From NCBI RefSeq assembly GCF_000417875.1, contig NW_006920896.1, positions 59,768-74,564 of the forward strand: a stretch of DNA of 14,797 nt. The letters are read 5' to 3'. Source of the stretch: Pseudozyma flocculosa PF-1. Lineage: Eukaryota > Basidiomycota > Ustilaginomycetes > Ustilaginales > Ustilaginaceae. Made by a program: the position numbers and the translations under genes. Below are positions 1-8,024 of the stretch, one piece after another (the first letter of the stretch is position 1; every line of letters starts with the position of its first letter). The notes under the pieces are model-generated. The model was not told the origin of the DNA. It made no database searches and saw only the letters and a list, made by a program, of their open reading frames with translations.

Positions 1-934
1 CCGATGGCGAGGGGATGGGCCCCGGGTCAGCCAGCAGCGAGCAGCTGATGGCCAAGGTGCTCGAGCTGTGGCAGCGGGCGGTGCGCGACTCGAAGATGGC
101 CGTGCTGGCGGAAGAGTCGTCGGCGGAGGAAGAGGCGCGGCGCCTGGCGCAAACGGCTGCGAGTGCGAGTGCGGGTGCGACGGCGACAGCGACGAATGCA
201 GCGATAGCGGGGTCAGTGTCGCCGCTGCCGCTGCCGCCGGCGCAGGCGCAGGCAGAGCCGGTCAAGCTGACGGCCGAGGTGTCGCTGGTGGCGCGGTCGG
301 ACAATGCGGCCAAGCGCGGCTGGCTCATGATGCCCGTCGAGGCGTTTTCGGACCAGTGGATCAAGCGGTGGTTTGCATTGCGGAGGTGAGTTTGGGCGGG
401 TCGCGCCCTCGGTGGTGCTCATATGGGGGAGGGCTGAATGCTGACCACACTGGGCTTGCTTGCTCGATGTGCCGCATGCGGCGCACCACAGACCATTCCT
501 CTACGTCTACGAGAGCAACTCGGAGCTCGACGAAATCATGGCCATCAACGTGGCGTCGGTGCGAGTCGAGCACGACGAAAACATCGAGGCCATGCTCGAG
601 GTTAGTTTGCAGCGCCCCACCATCAACCTCGTCGCCGTTGCAATCCCTGACGCCCTTCTTTTGCGCCGTCCTGCCTGCCGCTATGCGGGAGTACAGCGAC
701 AACACGTCTTTGGCGCCTACACGGCCTCGAACTCGTACTTCCTCCAAGCCCCATCGGCAAAGGACATGGAGGCGTGGATGTGAGTGTCGGGCCGTCCGAC
801 GTGGCCGGCGCGGTTGAGAGGATGTCCAGCTGAAGGCCGAATTCTTCCTTCCGACCGACTCTGTTCTGCGCAGGCAAGCGCTCGACAGCCTCTACTCGAC
901 CCGGTCAGGCGGCGCGACGAGCGAGGCGCCATGA
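1..934 (+). CDS. kin3: Kinesin-3 (UNC-104/KIF1-type) motor, C-terminal part with PH domain; 5' partial, exons <1-385, 492-600, 697-779, 874-934
   Basis: Only the 3' end of the gene is in the window; the frame is open to the left edge (first full codon at base 3), giving about 211 visible residues. After an Ala/Thr/Gly/Gln-rich linker, the spliced product reads as a PH domain: it opens with KRGWLMM, has QWIKRWFALRR then PFLYVYES across the first splice, and ends with YFLQAPSAKDMEAWM and a final helix (QALDSLY). This order and wording match the PH domain at the C-terminus of kinesin-3 motors, which binds phosphoinositides on vesicle or endosome membranes; in Ustilago a kinesin-3 moves early endosomes along microtubules. 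The motor and FHA domains would lie left of the window. All three introns are GT-AG and each join restores the PH reading frame, the main support for the exon model. The stop is TGA at 932-934. The next gene is convergent. What is inferred is the subfamily, since the motor is not visible. Confidence 0.85.
386..491 (+). other. Intron 1 of the kinesin gene (106 nt)
   Basis: Donor GTGAGT at 386 and acceptor CACAG ending at 491, with a CTGAC branch-like site at 441-445. The splice rebuilds an Arg codon (AG|A) and joins WFALRR to PFLYVY, the expected continuous strand pair of the PH domain. Confidence 0.9.
601..696 (+). other. Intron 2 of the kinesin gene (96 nt, frame-preserving)
   Basis: Donor GTTAGT at 601 and acceptor TACAG ending at 696, with a CTGAC branch-like site at 647-651. 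Both flanks are phase 0. The intron is a multiple of three and has no in-frame stop, so retention would add 32 residues inside the PH domain. Splicing is preferred because kinesin-3 PH domains have only a short turn here. Confidence 0.8.
780..873 (+). other. Intron 3 of the kinesin gene (94 nt)
   Basis: Donor GTGAGT at 780 and acceptor GCGCAG ending at 873. The splice rebuilds a Met codon (AT|G) and joins EAWM to QALDSLY, the start and continuation of the PH C-terminal helix. The branch site is less clear than in the other introns (CTGAA near 830 or CCGAC near 852). Confidence 0.88.
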
Positions 935-1282
935 GCAGGCGGATCGAGGCCTCACCCTCGCTCGCTCGCTCGCCCCTGCGTCCGGTATCCCTCTGCTTCC
1001 ATCCCGTCACCTGCTTTCGACCGACCGACCATCCGGGCCTTGTCCGGCCCCGCAACGGCTCCTGCCACACGACGCTCCTTATCGCCTCATCCTTGGTATT
1101 CATCTCGATCATCGGGCCCCCGCGCGCGCCCCCCGCGCCAGCCCACATACCCGTCTCGACCTCCCCCGCCTGAATACAAAAATTGCCACCCACTCCCCCG
1201 CGGCGTCCCCCTCCTCTTCTGCCTCTGCCTCTGTCGACGACAGCGCAACGGCAGTGCAGTGCAGCGCAGGTGCAGGGCGGCG
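935..1282. other. Convergent 3' intergenic region between the kinesin gene and DBP7
   Basis: These 348 bp lie between two stop codons facing each other, so they should hold both 3' untranslated ends. The only A/T-rich element is AATACAAAAATT at 1173-1184, which could serve as a polyadenylation element for the plus-strand kinesin transcript. There is a CTCG tetramer run at 957-972. I see no gene here; open frames through it have no recognisable protein features. Confidence 0.5.
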
Positions 1283-4270
1283 CTAGGCGATCTGGAAGTC
1301 GTCGGCGGCGTGGGCGGCCAGGACGCCGTGCTTGCGCGACAGTTTGCCGAGCGCGCGCACCTTGGCGTACATGCGCGATTCGGCCTCGGTCTCGCCCTGC
1401 CCACCTTTGCCGCGCATCCGCCGCTGCGCCTCCCACACCTCGTCCGTCATCCCGCCCTTGCCGCCCGCACCAGAGACGATCGAGGACGAGAGGTTCTTGA
1501 GCGCCTGCTTGTCCAGTTCGAATCCATCCGTCGTCGTCGTCGTCGCAGCGTCCTCTTTGCCACCGCCGCCGATTCGCTTGCGCTTCTTGTCCCCCGCAGC
1601 CGAGGCCGAGGCGGAAGCGGAAGCGGAAGCGGACTTGGACTTGGATTTGGCGCCGAGACTCTTTGGAGCCTCTCGCAGTGCGAATGCCTTGGCGAGGTGA
1701 CCGAGGTGCAGCGTGCGCACGTTGAACCACTGCTTCTCCTGGCTCGGGTGGGTGGCGTAGGCGCGCACGTGGCTCAAAAAGGCGCGGCGCGCCAGCTCGC
1801 TCGCCTCGTCGCGGTGCAGCACCCACCGCTCAAACGCCAGCTGCACGTCAGTCGCGCGCGACTGGTACTCCAACGTACCCCGCTCCCCGCCAAAGCCAGA
1901 GAGGAGCACGGGCTCCAGCGCCGCGGGCGCGATCTTGACGTCGTCCTCGTCCCGTCGTCCCGCCCTAGTGGCGAGCGATGCCGACGACGGCGAGTCGATG
2001 ACCATGTTGGCTTCGAGCACGTCGTGCACCCACCCCTCTTCCTGCGGCTGCACCAGCAGCCACGACTCGCCCCGCTTTCCGACCCGCGCGGTTCGCCCGA
2101 CGCGGTGCAGGTACTCCTCGATGCCGCCCTCGGTCGGCGGGTCGAGCTGCACGACGCACCCGACCTGCGGCAGGTCCAGGCCGCGCGACGCCACCGAGGT
2201 GCAGAACAGGATCGCACCCTTGCCGCTGCCGCCGCCCTCGTTGGCCGCCCCCGCCGCCGCATCGCCGGACCGCGAAAACGCACGCAGCGAGGCGATCCGC
2301 TCCGCCTGCGTCATGGATCCGTGCAGCTTAAAGATGGGCACGTTGGGGATCAGCTCCGACGTCTGGAAGACGGGCGCCTGCTTCTTCTTGCGCATCTTTG
2401 CTTCGCCCTCGCCGCCCTCGTCGGAGGACGAGTCGGACTCGTCGTCGGCGTCGTCGAGCGCCGACATCTTGGCGCCGCCCAGGGCCTTCCAGTGGAAATC
2501 GACCGAGTCGGTGCAGCTCATAAAGACAATGATCCGGCCGGCGCCCGTCGCGGCGGCAGCGCCGGTAGCGGAGGTGTCGCTGAACTTGAGCGTCTTTTTG
2601 GCGCGAGCCAGGTAGGCGCGCAGCACGGCGAGGAGCGTGACGAGGCGCAGCTTGGGCGGCGTCACGACGTAGTTCTGCTCGAGCTGGGCGGGGGCCGAGA
2701 ACTGGTGCTTGGCGGCCGGGGCGGCAGCATCGGCGGTCTCGCCGGCGTCGACGGCCTCGGCGCTGCCGTGATCACCGGCGGAAGCGGTTGCGGCGTCGGC
2801 GTCGGCGCCGGAGATGGCTGCGGGCGCAGGCTCGTCCTTGCCGCCGCGAAGCACGAGCGGGTTCTGGAGCGTGTTGCCCGCGAGCACCTGGACGTTTTCG
2901 TCAAGCGTGGCCGAGCAGAGGACGACTCTGCGGCGGTGGGACCACCAGGCGATGCCCATCGAGTCGGTCACTTCGACGTCGCGGATGTAGGCGTCGGTGC
3001 CGGGCGCAGCGTCGGCGTCGTAGCCGGGCATGGCCTCTCTGGCGGCCACGCAGCCGAGCCTTCGCCTGCCGTCGAGGGCCTTGATGATGCCGGTGAGCTG
3101 CTCCTCGAAGCCCATCTCGAGGAGGCGGTCTGCCTCGTCGAGGATGAGCCACCGGCACTTGCCCACCTCGAAGCTCGACGTGTTCTGGAGGTGGTCGAGC
3201 AGCCTGCCGGGCGTGGATACGAGGATGGGGCAGCCCTTGCGGAGGCGCTGCTTTTCGTGGTTGCGCGTCGAGCCGCCGCAGAGGAGGCCGGGCACGAGCC
3301 AGCGTGTGCGGCGGACGGTGGCGCGTTCGACGGCGGCGTCGTCGTCGTCGTCGTCGTCACCTGCGCTCGCTCTGTCCTGGTGCTGCTGCTGTTCCTCCTG
3401 CTGCTGCTTGAGGGTGAGTGCGAGCGAGACGAGCTTCTCGAGGACCTCGTAGATCTGCCTTGCGAGTTCGCGGGTGGGGGCGAGGATGATTGCGAGGGTG
3501 CCGACGGAGCGATCGATGAAGCTCTCCTCGCAGAGGGGGAGGAGGGACTGGAGGATGGGGAGGAGGTAGGTGAGCGTCTTTCCGGAGCCGGTCTGGGCCT
3601 GGATGAAGACGTCTCGGGACGCATCGGGCGAGAGGAGGGCGGGCAGCGCCATCTTCTGGATCGACGTCGGGCGGGTTCCGATGTTCATCTTTGTGGCGAG
3701 GTGGGCGACGAGCAGCGGGTCCAGGCCGAGGTCGGCAAAGCTGGCGTTGGCCGAGGGCGCGTTGGTGGGTGCGTGGTCCTTTTTGGGAGCAGCGGCAGCG
3801 GCGGCGGCGGCGGCCGACTGGAATGACAGGGCGACATCGGAAGGTGCCGTCGTGCGGGTCGTGGGGAAGAGCGACGAGATGACACCGCCAGCGGGTACGC
3901 GGGCGGATCCTGCCGATGGCTGTGCGGCGGACGATGCCGAAGCGGATTGCACCCTCTGCCTCTTGGCGGCCGGAGGAGCCGCCGCCGGTGCTGCCGACGA
4001 CGATGGGCCTGCGCGGGGCTGTGCGGGCGATTGCCGTGGCCGTGGCTGCTGCGTCGAGGATGCCACTGCTGGGCGCGCTGATGGCGATTTACTGCTGCTG
4101 CTGACACTGGCACCGCTGTGCTGCTGCTGCTGGTGGTGCTGCTGCTTGTTGGCGCGGTTGGTGGCAATGTGCTCCTTTCTCCTCTCGCGGCTGTTTGGCT
4201 TCCTGGCGGCCCCGGCGCCCGTCGTCGAGGCCGAGGCAAAGTTGAGCATGAGTCCATCGTCGTCGTCCAT
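1283..4270 (-). CDS. DBP7: DEAD-box ATP-dependent RNA helicase Dbp7 (DDX31 family), 60S ribosome assembly
   Basis: A single-exon gene of 995 aa. Visible helicase motifs are: Q motif around 200-206 (RPTSIQK), motif I AQTGSGKT 225-232, Ia PTRELA 265-270, TPGR 353-356, DEAD 378-381, SAT 453-455, motif IV IVFMSC 581-586, motif V TSVASRGLDL 691-700 and motif VI HRVGRTAR 722-729. The phrases KLRLVTLLAVL and TDSVDFH, and a C-terminal DUF4217-like block (FLSHVRAYATHP, LHLGHLAKAFALREAP, about 829-869), point to Dbp7/DDX31 rather than other DEAD-box proteins. Yeast Dbp7 is a nucleolar enzyme that remodels early pre-60S particles. The protein is longer than the yeast one (742 aa) because of low-complexity stretches: a Ser/Ala/Gln-rich N-terminus, a Gln-run plus Asp7 insert at 288-311, and acidic or Ala-rich inserts near 480-520 and 605-630. 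The start chosen at 4270 has a good context (ACCATGG) and gives a short acidic N-terminus; the frame stays open upstream, so a longer start is not excluded. It is divergent with SDA1. Confidence 0.95.
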   Translation of the reverse strand: MDDDDGLMLNFASASTTGAGAARKPNSRERRKEHIATNRANKQQHHQQQQHSGASVSSSSKSPSARPAVASSTQQPRPRQSPAQPRAGPSSSAAPAAAPPAAKRQRVQSASASSAAQPSAGSARVPAGGVISSLFPTTRTTAPSDVALSFQSAAAAAAAAAPKKDHAPTNAPSANASFADLGLDPLLVAHLATKMNIGTRPTSIQKMALPALLSPDASRDVFIQAQTGSGKTLTYLLPILQSLLPLCEESFIDRSVGTLAIILAPTRELARQIYEVLEKLVSLALTLKQQQEEQQQHQDRASAGDDDDDDDAAVERATVRRTRWLVPGLLCGGSTRNHEKQRLRKGCPILVSTPGRLLDHLQNTSSFEVGKCRWLILDEADRLLEMGFEEQLTGIIKALDGRRRLGCVAAREAMPGYDADAAPGTDAYIRDVEVTDSMGIAWWSHRRRVVLCSATLDENVQVLAGNTLQNPLVLRGGKDEPAPAAISGADADAATASAGDHGSAEAVDAGETADAAAPAAKHQFSAPAQLEQNYVVTPPKLRLVTLLAVLRAYLARAKKTLKFSDTSATGAAAATGAGRIIVFMSCTDSVDFHWKALGGAKMSALDDADDESDSSSDEGGEGEAKMRKKKQAPVFQTSELIPNVPIFKLHGSMTQAERIASLRAFSRSGDAAAGAANEGGGSGKGAILFCTSVASRGLDLPQVGCVVQLDPPTEGGIEEYLHRVGRTARVGKRGESWLLVQPQEEGWVHDVLEANMVIDSPSSASLATRAGRRDEDDVKIAPAALEPVLLSGFGGERGTLEYQSRATDVQLAFERWVLHRDEASELARRAFLSHVRAYATHPSQEKQWFNVRTLHLGHLAKAFALREAPKSLGAKSKSKSASASASASASAAGDKKRKRIGGGGKEDAATTTTTDGFELDKQALKNLSSSIVSGAGGKGGMTDEVWEAQRRMRGKGGQGETEAESRMYAKVRALGKLSRKHGVLAAHAADDFQIA
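1611..1648 (-). repeat. Hexamer repeat in DBP7 encoding alternating Ser-Ala and Ser-Lys
   Basis: On the plus strand, GGAAGC-type hexamers run into CTTGGA hexamers. In DBP7 they encode the Ser-Lys and Ser-Ala alternation near residues 876-890, in the linker after the DUF4217-like block. This is likely a slippage-prone, disordered segment. Confidence 0.7.
3335..3358 (-). repeat. GTC/GAC trinucleotide repeat in DBP7 encoding Asp7
   Basis: A run of GTC triplets on the plus strand encodes seven Asp residues (305-311) in DBP7. It sits in an insert within the first RecA-like domain, between motif Ia and the GG/TPGR motifs, next to a Gln-rich run (288-297). The insert is expected to loop out of the fold. 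Confidence 0.8.
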
Positions 4271-4300
4271 GGTGTCGGTTGAAGTTGGAGGATGCGGATG

Positions 4301-4333
4301 GTGGTGGTGGTCGTCGTCGTCGTCGTCGTCGTC
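4301..4333 (-). repeat. GTG/GTC trinucleotide repeat in the DBP7 5' leader
   Basis: Three GTG units are followed by eight GTC units on the plus strand, 30-60 bp upstream of the chosen DBP7 start. Read on the minus strand this is (GAC)8 then CAC, in frame with DBP7 and free of stops, so it is either a repeat in the 5' leader or an acidic-His extension if an upstream start is used. Confidence 0.8.
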
Positions 4334-4442
4334 GGCGGCGTGAAAGGAATAGGAATGGGCCGAGACAGGTCGAGCTTCAGCCAGCCAGCCAGGGTGCCGG
4401 GGGGAGGTGAGGCAAGCCAAGGCCTGGCTAGCCACCAAGCCA

Positions 4443-4558
4443 GAAAATTTCCCGCTGCCATGCGGCGCAAGGGCAGCAGCGGCGAGCCCGACTTCCGGAC
4501 CTCGCCGCCAAAAATTTCTCGAGCGAGGCCAGTCTCGGCGGGCAAGCTGCCAAATTTC
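4443..4558. promoter_or_regulatory. Three AAATTT-centred (RRPE-like) elements
   Basis: The copies are at 4443-4450, 4510-4517 and 4551-4558, each followed by T/C-rich sequence (TTTCC, TTTCT, TTTCT). Their centres are about 67 and 40 bp apart. The middle copy equals the yeast RRPE core exactly. Being near-palindromic, they could act on both genes. The binding factor in this fungus is unknown. Confidence 0.5.
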
Positions 4559-4576
4559 TGCTCGGGGCTGGGCGTG

Positions 4577-4600
4577 GGGGCCCTGGGGCCCTGGGGCCCT
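4577..4600. repeat. Three perfect tandem GGGGCCCT units in the DBP7-SDA1 promoter
   Basis: Three exact head-to-tail copies of an 8-bp unit, each with a palindromic GGGCCC core. They lie 132-155 bp upstream of the SDA1 start, just beyond the third A/T element. They may be a clustered factor-binding site or a chance slippage product. Confidence 0.8.
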
Positions 4601-4731
4601 GCCGCCTCTCAATCTGGGCTGAGCTCGGGTCCAGCGGTCCTCGATTCTTCCTCTTCGTCTGCGCTGTTCGCCACCACCACCACCGCCGCCATCCTCACCT
4701 CCCATCAACCCCCAACCCCCGGCCACCCGCC

Positions 4732-7606
4732 ATGCCGCCGACCAAGGACAAGAGCGGCAAGCCCGTGCCCACCGCCATCGTAAAAGAGGGCGGCCTCACC
4801 CACCGTTCCATGGGCCGGGGCCTCCTCAACACCGACAACCTCCCCGCCCTCCAGAACCTCCTCAAACGACAGCCAGACGCCTACGTCGAGGAATTCACCG
4901 CCCAGTGGAACCACTACCAGAGTCTGCGCAGCATCTTTGCCGCCGACCTCGCTCTCGACGCCGGCGTCGCCGCTGCATCGCTCGATGTCGGCCCTCAGCA
5001 GGGCGCCGCCGCCGCCGGTGCCATGGCCGCGCCCAAGATCGCAAAGGACCAGCAGGTCAAGCTGGTCCAGCTCATCTCGTTTGTCACCCAGCTCGCGCCC
5101 TCGTACCCGGACATTACCGCGCCCCTCCCCTCGCACCTCTCCGACCTCCTCCTCAACCACCATGCCGCCCTCACCCCCGACATCCGCGTCGCCTGCCTCC
5201 GCTCCCTCATCCTCCTCCGCAACCGCGACGTCATCACCTCCGAGGCCCTCCTCCGCACCCTCTTCCCGCTCCTCACCATCACCACGTCGTCGTCGCTGCG
5301 TACCTCGGTCCAGGCCACCATCCTCCAGGACCTCAAGAACGCCAACCTCAAGGCCAAGAACCACCGCCTCAACCGCGTCGTCCAGGGCCTCCTCTTTGGC
5401 ATCGTGCAGCAGGGCATCGACGCCGTCTCTTCGGGCGCCGGCGCCGCCAGCGCGCCCCTCCACGGCAAAAAGGGCCAGCTCACCGGCAAGTCCGAGGCGC
5501 TGTGGGCGGTGCGCCTCGCCGCCAACCTGTGGCGCAAGGCCATCTGGAACGACGCCAAGACCGTCTCGCTCCTCGCCCTGGCCTGCTTCCACCCGCACCC
5601 GCGCGTCCAGTCGTCGGCCATCCGCTTCTTCCTGGGCGACCTCCACTCGGCCGAGGACGAGGCGTCGGACGACGACGAGGACTCGGACGGCGGCGCCGAG
5701 ATCGAAAAGATGAAGCACCAGCGCAAGGTGGGCAAAAAGACGCGCAGCGGCGACAAAAAGATCAAGGCGGCGGCCAGCCAGGTGCGCAAGAAGCGGCGCG
5801 CCAAGCAGGAGGCGTCGGTCGAGGGCAGCACCGGCTCGGACGGCAACACCAACTTTGCCGCCCTCTACCTGCTCAACGACGCCCAGAACTTTGGCGAGAA
5901 GCTGTTTGACAACCTCAGCCGCGGCGACCGCGAAAAGCGCCACACGATCGAGATCAAGGTGCGCATGATGCAGCTGCTGTCGCGCGTCATGGCGGCGCAC
6001 AAGCTGTGCGTGCTGAGCTTCTACAGCTACGTCGTCAAGTACCTGGCGCCGCACCAGCTCCACATCACCCTGATCCTCGTCTCGCTCGCCCAGAGCGTGC
6101 ACGACCAGACGCCGCCCGACGTCCTGACGCCCGTGGTGCGCAAGATCTCGGACGCCTTTATCCACCCGGGCGTGTCGTCCGAGGTCGTGGCGGCGGGCCT
6201 CAACTCGATCCGCGAGATCTGCAAGCGCCAGCCGTGGGCCATGGACGAGGCGCTGCTTGAGGACCTCATCTCGTACCGCCGCTCCAAGGACAAGGGCGTG
6301 GCGGCGGCGGCGCGCGGCATGCTCTCGCTCTACCGCGAGGTCAACCCGGGACTGCTCAAGAAAAAGGAGCGCGGCAAGATGGGCACGCTCGCCGTCGCCG
6401 AGGGCCACACGGCGCTGCCGTTTGGCGTGGCGCAGGACGAGGTGCGCGGCATCCGCGGCATCGAGCTGCTCGAGAAGCACCTCGAGGAGCAGCAGAGGCA
6501 GAAGGCCGAGGACGGAGAGGGCGGCGCAGGCGGCGACGATGCCGACGGCGACGACGATGCGGCGGGCTGGGAGGGCTGGGAGGCCGACTCTGGGTCCGAG
6601 TCCGAATCCGAGGACGGCTGGATCAACGTGTCGTCGGACGACGACGACGGGGCCGCCTTCCACCTGTCGGACAGCGACAGCGACGACGACGAGGAGACGA
6701 AGCGGGAGAAGAAGAGCGCCAAGGACATGATGCGGGAGCGGCTGGAGCGGAAGCGCGAGGAGCGCCGGCGGAAGCGCGAGAGGCTGGCGAGGAAGGCGGC
6801 GAGGCAGGAGCGGCGCGACAAGGGCGAAGAAGTCGAGACGAGCGACAGCGACGCGAGCGGCAGCGACGACAACGACGACGACAAGGGCGAGGGCGAGGGC
6901 GAGGGCGAGGGCGACAAAAAGGCGGGCGGTGAGGTCAAGGCGGGCGACGTTGAAGCGGCCACGGCGGCCGTGTCGGCCGAGACGGAACGCATCTCGACGC
7001 TGGCGACGAGCAAGATTCTGACGCCGGCCGACTTTGCGACGCTCAACGCGCTGCGGATCACGCAGCTCGAGACGCTCATCTCTACGGGCGGGCTGGCGGG
7101 GGCGCGGGCCAAGCGGGAGCTCGAGACGCTCAAGCAGGGCGCCAAGAAGCGGGCGGCGGGATCGTCGTCGCTCAACGCCGACGGCGTCTTTCTCGACGAG
7201 GGCGATATCCTCGGACCGCGCAAGAAGGCCAAGGCCGACTACGAGGAGCGTATGGCGTCGATCGAAAAGGGACGCGAGGACCGCGAAAAGTACGGAAGCC
7301 GAAAGGGGAAAAAGAACAAGGAGGGCGGCAGCTCGACGACCAACCGCGAAAAGGAAAAGGGAAAGAACTTCCAGTGCGTATGCGTGTGGCCCCCCGCCCC
7401 GGTCTCGTATCCATCCCCCTTCGATACGCGGATCCACTGACACCTCCCTTGCTTGTTGATCCTCGGTCCTCCCTCTCTTTCCTTCGTCAACCTGCAGGAT
7501 GGTGGCCAAATCGTGGGGCGTCCGGAGCAAAAAGAAGGCGTCGCTGCGCGAAAAGTCGAAAAAGCTGCGAAAGCACATCGACAAGGCCAAAAAGAGGATG
7601 AAGTAG
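4732..7606 (+). CDS. SDA1: SDA1, 60S pre-ribosome maturation and export factor; exons 4732-7373 and 7498-7606
   Basis: The spliced protein is 916 aa (yeast Sda1 is 767). The N-terminal region matches the SDA1 family: NLPALQNLLKRQPDAY at 36-51, then EEFTAQWNHYQSL; IWNDAKTV at 271-278 is another family signature. A helical-repeat-like middle (about 380-540) is followed by acidic stretches (600-655), a long basic coiled-coil-like segment (656-698), a Gly-Glu repeat and a conserved C-terminal part. The second exon gives the basic tail with VRSKKKASLREK that closes this family. In yeast, Sda1 is a nuclear protein needed for 60S subunit maturation and export and for passage through G1. The start at 4732 has a good context (GCCATGC). 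Met27 at 4810 begins MGRG and aligns better with the short N-terminus of known homologues, but its context is weaker; I keep the longer form. It shares its promoter with DBP7 and converges with VTC4. Confidence 0.95.
6885..6914 (+). repeat. Five tandem GGGCGA units in SDA1 (Gly-Glu repeat)
   Basis: Five exact copies of a hexamer encode alternating Gly and Glu at about residues 719-727. It lies in the acidic linker after the basic coiled-coil-like segment, and such repeats vary in length between strains. Confidence 0.85.
7374..7497 (+). other. Intron of SDA1 (124 nt)
   Basis: Donor GTGCGT at 7374 and acceptor CTGCAG ending at 7497, with a CTGAC branch-like site at 7437-7441. The splice rebuilds a Gln codon (CA|G) and joins the frame to the conserved 35-residue basic tail. 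A second GT (GTATGC at 7378) is too far into the intron to keep the frame. Retention reaches a stop at 7438-7440. Confidence 0.92.
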
Positions 7607-8024
7607 AAGCCGATCGATCCCTTGCCGCGTCCTTCCGTGCTCCTCCTCCCGCCGCTCCTTTGCGAGGTCGCACCGTACCTTTTCCTCGCTTCATTTCCTC
7701 GTGTGCTGTCCCAATCTCGATTCGTCACATCATGGCCTCTGCGCTATCCGTGCACAGCAAAGACCGCGACGACGCCGCGTCGTTGGTCTTCCTTCCGCTT
7801 CTTCCCGAGGTGACGGCAAGGCGAGACGAGCGACGAGGGGGTTTGGCTTGCAAAGCTTAGATACAAACGAGTGGACCTAGAGAGGCGGAGAGGGAGAGAC
7901 AGAGGTGGCAAAGGAGTGGAGTAGGGAGGAAGGGAGGGAGCAAAAAGGGCGGAGGCCACCGACGACGAGACGATAAGAGCCAAGGCGAGGAGGGGAGCGG
8001 GCGGCGCCGCCACTGCCGCCGCCG
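7607..8024. other. Convergent 3' intergenic region between SDA1 and VTC4
   Basis: These 418 bp should hold both 3' untranslated ends. The left half is pyrimidine-rich on the plus strand; the right half is strongly purine-rich, hence a C/T tract in the VTC4 transcript. AGATACAAAC near 7859 is the only A-rich motif. No gene is supported. Confidence 0.5.
7879..7956. repeat. Purine-rich tract in the VTC4 3' region
   Basis: About 78 bases are roughly nine-tenths A and G on the plus strand, made of GAG, GGA and GGGA units. On the VTC4 transcript the tract would be C/U-rich and lies about 70-145 nt past the stop codon. Tracts like this can bind C/U-binding proteins or form triplex DNA; no function is shown by the sequence. 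Confidence 0.6.

Larger units (their letters stand above)
4271..4731. promoter_or_regulatory. Bidirectional promoter of DBP7 and SDA1
   Basis: This 461-bp region separates the start codons of two divergent genes that both serve 60S ribosome assembly, so it must carry both promoters. It holds three short A/T islands in GC-rich sequence, GAAAATTT (4443-4450), AAAAATTT (4510-4517) and CAAATTTC (4551-4558), plus three tandem GGGGCCCT units at 4577-4600. AAAAATTT is the core of the RRPE element known from yeast ribosome-biogenesis promoters; that it works the same way here is inference. No clear TATA box and no PAC element (GATGAG) was seen. Confidence 0.7.

Noticed and set aside
1040..3826. A 928-codon open frame antisense to DBP7
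   Set aside because: It mirrors DBP7 in GC-rich DNA, has no domain, and DBP7 has every helicase motif on the other strand. It is a codon-bias shadow.
4705..7728. A 1007-codon open frame antisense to SDA1
   Set aside because: It is rich in Leu, Val, Arg and Ala from reversed GC-rich codons and lacks domains, while SDA1 family signatures are clear on the plus strand. Its upstream end also runs through the convergent 3' region.
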